From CAZMGV01 sp964621525 [NCBI: uncultured bacterium] (GTDB lineage: Bacteria; JAGRBM01): a stretch of DNA of 64,000 nt. Below are positions 59,187 through 64,000 of the stretch, in pieces. The translations under genes and the position numbers were made by a program. The stretch's first letter is position 1. Each line of letters starts with the position of its first letter. The DNA lies in the NCBI GenBank assembly GCA_964621525.1, contig CAZUMS010000002.1, positions 14,827-78,826 on the forward strand, read 5' to 3'. Under the pieces are notes generated by a model, which was not told the origin of the DNA, did no database searches, and worked only from the letters and a program-made list of their open reading frames with translations.

Positions 59187-60311
59187 ATGGATACCGAAAC
59201 ACCCGAACCGCAGACGGGCGGCGATCTCCCGGCCGGGCCCCTCGCCCGCCTGGGGGCACGTCTCCGTGCGGCCCGCGAGGCCCGGGGGATGTCCGTCCGC
59301 GACATTTCGGACCAGATCCGGATCCGGCCCGCACTGCTCGAGGCCCTTGAGGCTGGCCGCCGGGACGAGCTTCCGGCGGATGTGTTCGTCCGGGGGTTTA
59401 TCCGGTCTTATGCACGCTGCACGGGTGTGGATCCCGACGAACTGAAAACGGATATCGAACGGGCTCTTGGAGCGCCGGTCCACGCTGCCGCTCCCGTCGC
59501 CCGGACTGCGGAGTTCACCCCGCCGTCTATTCCTGCACTCCGGGCGAACAAGCCGCATCCCTACACGGTTAACCAGCGGAGCCGGGGGCGGATCGCGTTC
59601 GTCCTGGTTCTGCTTGGAATCGTCGGACTGATCGTCGTGACGCAGGTGTCGGATACCGAACCCGGTGTCCCGCAGGTACCGGAGGCGGCGGCTCCTGAAT
59701 TGAAGCATGAACCGGCCGTGACGCCTCTTCCTGCGGATGTGGCCGAGGCAGCCCGTGCGGCAGAGTCCGCCCAGCCGGGAAGCGAGGAGGGAGCACTGGG
59801 TGAACCGGCGGCTGTTCCTGACGTAAACGCCGCTGAGGCGGCTTCGGCTGCGACCACTGTTCCGGCGTCCGCACCGGAAGCAGCGGCTTCTGCACCTGCG
59901 TCCACATCAATTCCGGCTTCCGCGGCCCAGGCTGCGGCTGACCCGGCGGTGGAAGCGCCGAAACCGGCGGCCACCGTCCCGGTTACAGCAACTGCCAAGC
60001 CGGAACTGCCGGCGCAAACGGAGCCGGAAAAGCCCGAGCCGCCCAAGCCCCCGCGTCCTAAAGTCGTGGCTGGTTTTGGCACCCGTTACGTGCAGGTTTC
60101 GGCCTCCGGCGAGAGCTGGATTATTATTTACCAGGACGGGAAATCCATATTCGAACGGCTCATGCGGGCGGGCGAGGTTGTCGAATACCGGTTCGACGGA
60201 AATGCCCAGCTCACGGCCGGCAACCCGTCGGTGGTGTCGGTAACCGTGGACGGCGGTCCGGCGGCTCCGTTCAGAAAGAAAAGTTCGCCGAGCCGGATCA
60301 ATCTGCAGTGA
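59187..60311 (+). CDS. RodZ-like HTH membrane protein
   Basis: 374 residues. HTH domain (about 20-85: LGARLRAAREARGMSVRDIS), one membrane helix at 135-154, an Ala/Pro/Glu-rich linker (about 160-285) and a C-terminal DUF4115-type beta domain (about 288-370: TRYVQVSASGESWIIIYQDG). RodZ links MreB to the cell wall. It starts 3 bases after the PilF-like gene. The extracytoplasmic linker is long and repetitive. Confidence 0.88.
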   Translation: MDTETPEPQTGGDLPAGPLARLGARLRAAREARGMSVRDISDQIRIRPALLEALEAGRRDELPADVFVRGFIRSYARCTGVDPDELKTDIERALGAPVHAAAPVARTAEFTPPSIPALRANKPHPYTVNQRSRGRIAFVLVLLGIVGLIVVTQVSDTEPGVPQVPEAAAPELKHEPAVTPLPADVAEAARAAESAQPGSEEGALGEPAAVPDVNAAEAASAATTVPASAPEAAASAPASTSIPASAAQAAADPAVEAPKPAATVPVTATAKPELPAQTEPEKPEPPKPPRPKVVAGFGTRYVQVSASGESWIIIYQDGKSIFERLMRAGEVVEYRFDGNAQLTAGNPSVVSVTVDGGPAAPFRKKSSPSRINLQ

Positions 60312-60341
60312 CCGGACCGGAAATATGCGTTTGATATCAGG

Positions 60342-60371
60342 CGATTAGATATGATACCGAACCCCTAATCG
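60342..60371. promoter_or_regulatory. Inverted repeat upstream of the Crp/Fnr gene
   Basis: Arms CGATTAG (60342-60348) and CTAATCG (60365-60371) flank 16 bases that include TATGAT, a -10-like box (60350-60355). The Crp/Fnr gene starts 43 bases later, so the repeat could be a self-regulation site. Confidence 0.4.
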
Positions 60372-60414
60372 GGAATTCGGGTCAACAAAGAGGAAACGGG
60401 GATTCTCTGTCATA

Positions 60415-61077
60415 ATGGATGACCGGACCAAAGCCGAGCTTCTGAAAAGAGTCTCGATCTTCGCCGATCTGGCAGACGACCAGATCGAGAATCTTGTGCG
60501 TCTCATGACGCTTCGCGAATATCCGAAGGACACTCCCATTATTCATCGCATGGATCCGGGCGATTCGATGTTCATCATCGCCGACGGCCGGGTGAAGGTC
60601 TCCCTTTATGGCGAGGACGGCCGCGAGATCATTCTCTCCACGCTAGGGAAGGGCGATTTCTTCGGCGAAATGTCGCTTCTCGACCAGGAGCCGCGAAGCG
60701 CCGACGTGACCACGAAGGACGACTCGGTACTCCTTCAGCTCAAACGGGACGATTTTGTCGGTCACATCAAGGAAAACGCCTCTGTGGCGCTGAATATTCT
60801 TGCCGAGATGAGCCGCCGGCTCCGCCGCGCGGACGAGAAGATCGGCAATCTGGTGCTGCTGGACGTCTACGGACGGGTCGCCCGTGTGCTGCTCGAAATT
60901 TCCCAGAATGAAGGCGTCGTGACCGACGAGGGTATCGTCATCGAGAACCGCCCGACGCACCAGGAAATCGCTTCCATGATCGGCACCTCGCGCGAAACCG
61001 TCTCGCGGGTGCTCTCGGATCTCGCCAAGGACGGCTATATCCGCATCCACGGCAAGAAGATCATTCTCAAGGGCTGA
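60415..61077 (+). CDS. Crp/Fnr-family transcriptional regulator
   Basis: 220 residues. The cyclic-nucleotide-binding beta barrel spans about 15-120 (FFGEMSLLDQEPRSADVTT) and the Crp HTH about 150-215 (THQEIASMIGTSRETVSRVLS). No N-terminal Cys cluster, so it is not a typical oxygen-sensing Fnr. It may respond to cyclic nucleotides or another small effector. An inverted repeat lies before it. Its 3' end is 130 bases from glpX. Confidence 0.92.
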   Translation: MDDRTKAELLKRVSIFADLADDQIENLVRLMTLREYPKDTPIIHRMDPGDSMFIIADGRVKVSLYGEDGREIILSTLGKGDFFGEMSLLDQEPRSADVTTKDDSVLLQLKRDDFVGHIKENASVALNILAEMSRRLRRADEKIGNLVLLDVYGRVARVLLEISQNEGVVTDEGIVIENRPTHQEIASMIGTSRETVSRVLSDLAKDGYIRIHGKKIILKG

Positions 61078-61207
61078 CCTGCAGCCTGGCCCCGGCAAAA
61101 AAGGGCCTTGCAGGCCGTTCCGCCTGGCCGGACGGGTGGCATTGCCTTCCGCTGCCGGGTTGCGCTAACCGGCCTGTGTCCGAACGATCACGGGGGAAGC
61201 CGTTTTT

Positions 61208-62146
61208 ATGGACCGTAACCTCGCTCTCGAACTTGCGCGCGTCACCGAAGCTGCCGCCATCAGCGCCTCGCGGCTCATGGGCCGGGGCGACGAAAAGGCC
61301 GCCGATCAGGCGGCCGTCGATGCCATGCGGACCCGCCTCAACACGATCGGCATGCGCGGCACGGTTGTGATCGGCGAGGGCGAGCGGGATGAAGCCCCGA
61401 TGCTCTACATCGGTGAGCAGGTGGGTACAGGCGACGGCCCGGCCATTGATATTGCCCTGGACCCTCTCGAGGGAACAACGATCACGGCCCGGGGGCTGCC
61501 CAATGCACTCGCCGTAATCGCCATGGCGGGCAAAGGCGACCTCCTGAACGCTCCAGACACCTACATGGACAAGATCGCCGTAGGCCCAAAGGCCAAAGGT
61601 TGCGTCGACATCCTGAAGCCCCCGGCCGAGAACATTCGTCGTGTGGCTGAGGCCATCGGAAAGCCCGTGGCTGACACGACGGCGATTATTCTCGACCGCC
61701 CCCGTCACAAGGACCTGATCGAGCAGGTCCGGGCCACCGGCTGCCGGATCAAGCTGATCGGCGACGGCGACGTGGCGGCGGCCATCGCCACAGCCTTCGA
61801 GGAAAGCGGCGTCGATATTCTGCTGGGGATCGGCGGTGCGCCGGAAGGCGTCATCGCGGCGGCGGCCCTGAACTGCCTGGACGGCGACATGCAGGGCCGC
61901 TTCAAGTGGCGGAACGATGAGGAAAAATCGCGGGCCCGCGCCATGGGGATCACTGATCTCGACCGGGTCTACAAGCTGACGGATCTCGTCAAGGGGCCGT
62001 CCATGTTCGCCGCCTCGGGCGTGACGGACGGGGACCTCCTCCGGGGCGTGCGCTATACACGCCATGGCATGATAACCCATTCGCTCGTCATGCGTTCACA
62101 GACGCGAACCGTCCGGTTTATCGAGACGCGCCACCACGTCCGCTGA
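61208..62146 (+). CDS. glpX: Class II fructose-1,6-bisphosphatase GlpX
   Basis: 312 residues. GEGERDEAPMLYIGEQVG and DPLEGTT carry the metal- and phosphate-binding residues. It dephosphorylates fructose-1,6-bisphosphate in gluconeogenesis. The start MDRNLALELARVTE fits the family. It is preceded by a Crp/Fnr gene on the same strand and is convergent with the response regulator. Confidence 0.96.
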   Translation: MDRNLALELARVTEAAAISASRLMGRGDEKAADQAAVDAMRTRLNTIGMRGTVVIGEGERDEAPMLYIGEQVGTGDGPAIDIALDPLEGTTITARGLPNALAVIAMAGKGDLLNAPDTYMDKIAVGPKAKGCVDILKPPAENIRRVAEAIGKPVADTTAIILDRPRHKDLIEQVRATGCRIKLIGDGDVAAAIATAFEESGVDILLGIGGAPEGVIAAAALNCLDGDMQGRFKWRNDEEKSRARAMGITDLDRVYKLTDLVKGPSMFAASGVTDGDLLRGVRYTRHGMITHSLVMRSQTRTVRFIETRHHVR

Positions 62147-62230
62147 CTGATCGGTCCTGTACAGGGCTGGCTTGCTGGATCCCGTTACGGGAGCCGGTGC
62201 TCGTAGTTCAACTAAAGTTAGCGGACCCGC

Positions 62231-62608
62231 TTACTGGATATTGAGCAGTTCCTTGACCGTGGAGAGCACCTGAGCCGCCTGGATCGGCTTCGTGATGTAG
62301 GTGTTCGCACCAAGGGAGAGGGCCTTCTGGCGGTCCTCGGCGGCTCCTTCAGTCGAGATGACGACGATCGGAATGGCCCCGTGGGAGGCATCCTTGCGGA
62401 TCAGCGAGATGAGCTTGATCCCGTCCATGACGGGCATGTTGATGTCGGTGAGCACGAGGTCGAACTTGCGCTCGGTCATTTTCTTGAGCGCGTCGACACC
62501 GTCGCCGGCCTCGACGATCTCGAGAACGCGCAGGCGCTTCAGCGCGAAAATAATGAGCTGCCGCATGGTCGGTGAGTCTTCAACCACGAGGACATTGAAA
62601 TTCGGCAT
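62231..62608 (-). CDS. CheY-like single-domain response regulator
   Basis: 125 residues. Phospho-acceptor Asp in DLVLTDINMPVMDG, acidic pocket LVVEDSPTMR, Thr/Ser switch in VVISTEG and Lys in TYITKPI are all present. No output domain, so it likely acts by protein contact in chemotaxis or motility. It lies 24 bases downstream of the GAF gene on the same strand. Confidence 0.93.
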   Translation of the reverse strand: MPNFNVLVVEDSPTMRQLIIFALKRLRVLEIVEAGDGVDALKKMTERKFDLVLTDINMPVMDGIKLISLIRKDASHGAIPIVVISTEGAAEDRQKALSLGANTYITKPIQAAQVLSTVKELLNIQ

Positions 62609-62632
62609 CTGCGCTCCCGGTTCCTTTCCGTT

Positions 62633-63454
62633 CTACTTGCTCAGCAGGTTGATGAAGCCCTGAATCGTGCTGAGCTTGCGTTCCGATTCTGAATAAAGTT
62701 TCGAGGAGAAGATAGCCGTCGCGGCATGGCCGGCGAGCAGCGTGAACAGTTCGTAGTCGACGTTGGCGAAGTGCGTCTTCTGCTGCAGCAGCCGGTAGAT
62801 CACGATGACCCCGATCAGCTTGTCCTTGATCGTGAGCGGGATCGCGACCAGCGGGTTCGCCGGATCGAACTTCTGCTCGGCCGGGATTTCCCGGACGAAA
62901 TAGTTCTCCTTGGTCTGGGCCACCTGGCCGACCACCCCTTCGCCGAGCGGCACGGCGGGCACGTCCGCGACGTCGCAGCCCTCGGAGGCGACGGCCTCCA
63001 GGCGGCGGGTCTTTTCGTCGAGCAGGAGAACCGAGAATATCTCGGCGCCGATCAGATTGATGACGATTTCCAGGACGATCTGGAGCACTTCCTTGAAATC
63101 CAGTGTGGAATGGAGCTGATACGAGGAAATATAGAGGTTCGCGAGATTATTGTTCTCTTCCTCGATCTCGACGTAACGGGAGGCGAAATCCTGGTTTTCC
63201 GCCTCGATTTCGCGGAACCTCTGTACCAGTTCCTGCTTTTCCGACCGGAGCCGCTCGATCTCGTTGAGGAGCTCGCGGGCTTCGCTGGAAAGAGGGCCCT
63301 GGGGATTCGGACGGGTGCCGCCTCGCTCGAGATCGAGGATTCTCAGCCGCAGGCGCTCGTTTTCGCCCAGCAGTTCCTGGGCGAAGTCGGCACTTCGCTT
63401 GAACATCTGCAGGAACTCTTCCCGCTTGCTGAGGCTGTCTTCCTGATCGCTCAT
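62633..63454 (-). CDS. GAF-domain signalling protein
   Basis: 273 residues from the ATG at 63454 (MSDQEDSLSKREEFL). The N-terminus is a coiled coil (about 5-90); a GAF domain follows at about 100-255 (EIFSVLLLDEKTRRLEAVASE). It probably binds a small ligand and dimerises; there is no output domain, so it may work with the adjacent response regulator or with CheB. It is 59 bases downstream of cheB. Confidence 0.86.
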   Translation of the reverse strand: MSDQEDSLSKREEFLQMFKRSADFAQELLGENERLRLRILDLERGGTRPNPQGPLSSEARELLNEIERLRSEKQELVQRFREIEAENQDFASRYVEIEEENNNLANLYISSYQLHSTLDFKEVLQIVLEIVINLIGAEIFSVLLLDEKTRRLEAVASEGCDVADVPAVPLGEGVVGQVAQTKENYFVREIPAEQKFDPANPLVAIPLTIKDKLIGVIVIYRLLQQKTHFANVDYELFTLLAGHAATAIFSSKLYSESERKLSTIQGFINLLSK

Positions 63455-63513
63455 CGGACGGTTTTCCGTGTTAATGGTTTTATGTCCCGAAGACGGGTCC
63501 CCGGTCAACTGCG

Positions 63514-64000
63514 TTATTTCTTCGCTTTCCGGACATCGGCGAGGTCCCGGATCGCCTGGGGAATCTGGTCGAGCGGGAATACGCCGTCAGCGGCTTTCCG
63601 CTGCACGACCTCCCTGGGCATGCCGTAGACGATGGCCGTCGCTTCGGATTCGGCGATGATCCGGCCGCCCTGCTTGCGGAGCAGTTCGGCGCCTCTGGCG
63701 CCGTCGTTGCCCATGCCGGTGAGCACGACGCCGAGAGAGCGGCCGGAGGTGGCGAGTGCGGCGGACTCGAACAGCCGGTCCACATTCGGGACGAACCCGG
63801 TCGTGGTCTCGGGCGGCAGGACCATGGTCCGGTAACGCCCGGCCGCCGGGTAGGAGATCTCCACGTCGGAGCCTCCCGGCGCCACGCGGAACATGTTTTC
63901 CCGGAGGGTTTCCCCGTCGGTGGCCTCGCTGACATCCTTGCCGGTGAGACGCCCGAGGCGTTCGGCAAAATGGCGAGTGAAGCCGGGCGGCATGTGCTGG
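63514..64000 (-). CDS. cheB: Chemotaxis protein-glutamate methylesterase CheB (partial, N-terminus beyond window)
   Basis: The C-terminal methylesterase domain, at least 162 residues, runs to the right edge. The catalytic His is in QHMPPGFTRHFAERL and the catalytic Asp in GMGNDGARGAELL. The nucleophile Ser lies beyond the window. It removes methyl groups from chemoreceptors. A GAF protein and a CheY-like regulator follow, so a chemosensory cluster continues to the right. Confidence 0.9.
   Translation of the reverse strand, partial: QHMPPGFTRHFAERLGRLTGKDVSEATDGETLRENMFRVAPGGSDVEISYPAAGRYRTMVLPPETTTGFVPNVDRLFESAALATSGRSLGVVLTGMGNDGARGAELLRKQGGRIIAESEATAIVYGMPREVVQRKAADGVFPLDQIPQAIRDLADVRKAKK

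Noticed and set aside
62147-62230. Small palindromes (CCTGTACAGG; CCCG/CGGG around TTA) between glpX and the response regulator
   Set aside because: Short stems without T runs, common at this GC content.
1-64000. tRNA, rRNA, CRISPR, insertion sequence or prophage signals
   Set aside because: No tRNA cloverleaf-like T-loop sequences, spaced repeats, transposase motifs or phage structural genes were recognised on either strand by reading.

Overview
The window is GC-rich, gene-dense chromosomal DNA from a Gram-negative bacterium. It has type II secretion (gspC/gspD), lipoboxes, a Tol-Pal-type YbgF/CpoB-like lipoprotein, peptidoglycan recycling, a RodZ-like protein and chemotaxis parts. Gene families (MoxR/DUF58/DUF4159 cluster, DUF4388, Tgl/PilF-like TPR lipoprotein, orphan response regulators, many hypotheticals) suggest a deltaproteobacterial-type lineage in the broad sense (Myxococcota, Bdellovibrionota or Desulfobacterota relatives). 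That placement is inference. I found no rRNA, tRNA, insertion sequence, prophage or CRISPR array, and base composition is even throughout.

Layout. 1-3492 (-): gspC-gspD, with gspD running off the left edge. 3493-3859: the only gene gap above 300 bases; it holds a perfect palindrome and a possible 44-codon leader ORF. 3729-14608 (+): one long co-directional block of an XRE regulator, membrane protein, lipoprotein, gluzincin peptidase, MoxR ATPase, DUF58, BatA-like, DUF4159 and vWA/amidotransferase-like proteins. 14618-20693 (-): sugar nucleotidyltransferase, anmK, pyrF, AbrB/DUF4388 protein, proS. 20771-22992 (-): a small zinc protein, then an ECF sigma/anti-sigma/Spy-like circuit ending in a terminator. 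23153-26042: a ribbon-helix-helix regulator (+) converging on cpoB-like/tsaD/rsmA (-). 26116-33404 (+): ffh, rpsP, khpA, rimM, trmD, rplS, a membrane-spanning SMC/YhaN-like ATPase, rnhB, yraN. 33401-47766: metabolic and signalling genes (beta-CASP-like hydrolase, polyphosphate:AMP phosphotransferase, HIT protein, two crotonases, metallo-hydrolase, PHP phosphoesterase, molybdopterin oxidoreductase, methyl-accepting protein, CBS protein, SDR, alpha/beta hydrolase). 47868-56389: secreted protein, SDR-like protein, prfB with a programmed frameshift, ferredoxin, queG with an apparent CTG start, lipoprotein, diacylglycerol-kinase-like protein, mtnP, PfkB kinase. 56561-61077 (+): acidic protein, PilF-like lipoprotein, RodZ-like protein, Crp/Fnr regulator. 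61208-62146: glpX. 62231-64000 (-): response regulator, GAF protein and a partial cheB running off the right edge.

Most of the window is conserved housekeeping. The parts most worth a second look are the XRE-to-vWA envelope module with its leader ORF and palindrome, the membrane-anchored YhaN-like ATPase inside the rplS-rnhB neighbourhood, the autoregulatory-looking operator of the ribbon-helix-helix gene, the beta-CASP-like protein that lacks half of its metal motif, and the non-standard translation signals in prfB and queG. Starts were moved from the longest ORF to the best-supported codon where ribosome-binding site, signal peptide or family alignment pointed to it.
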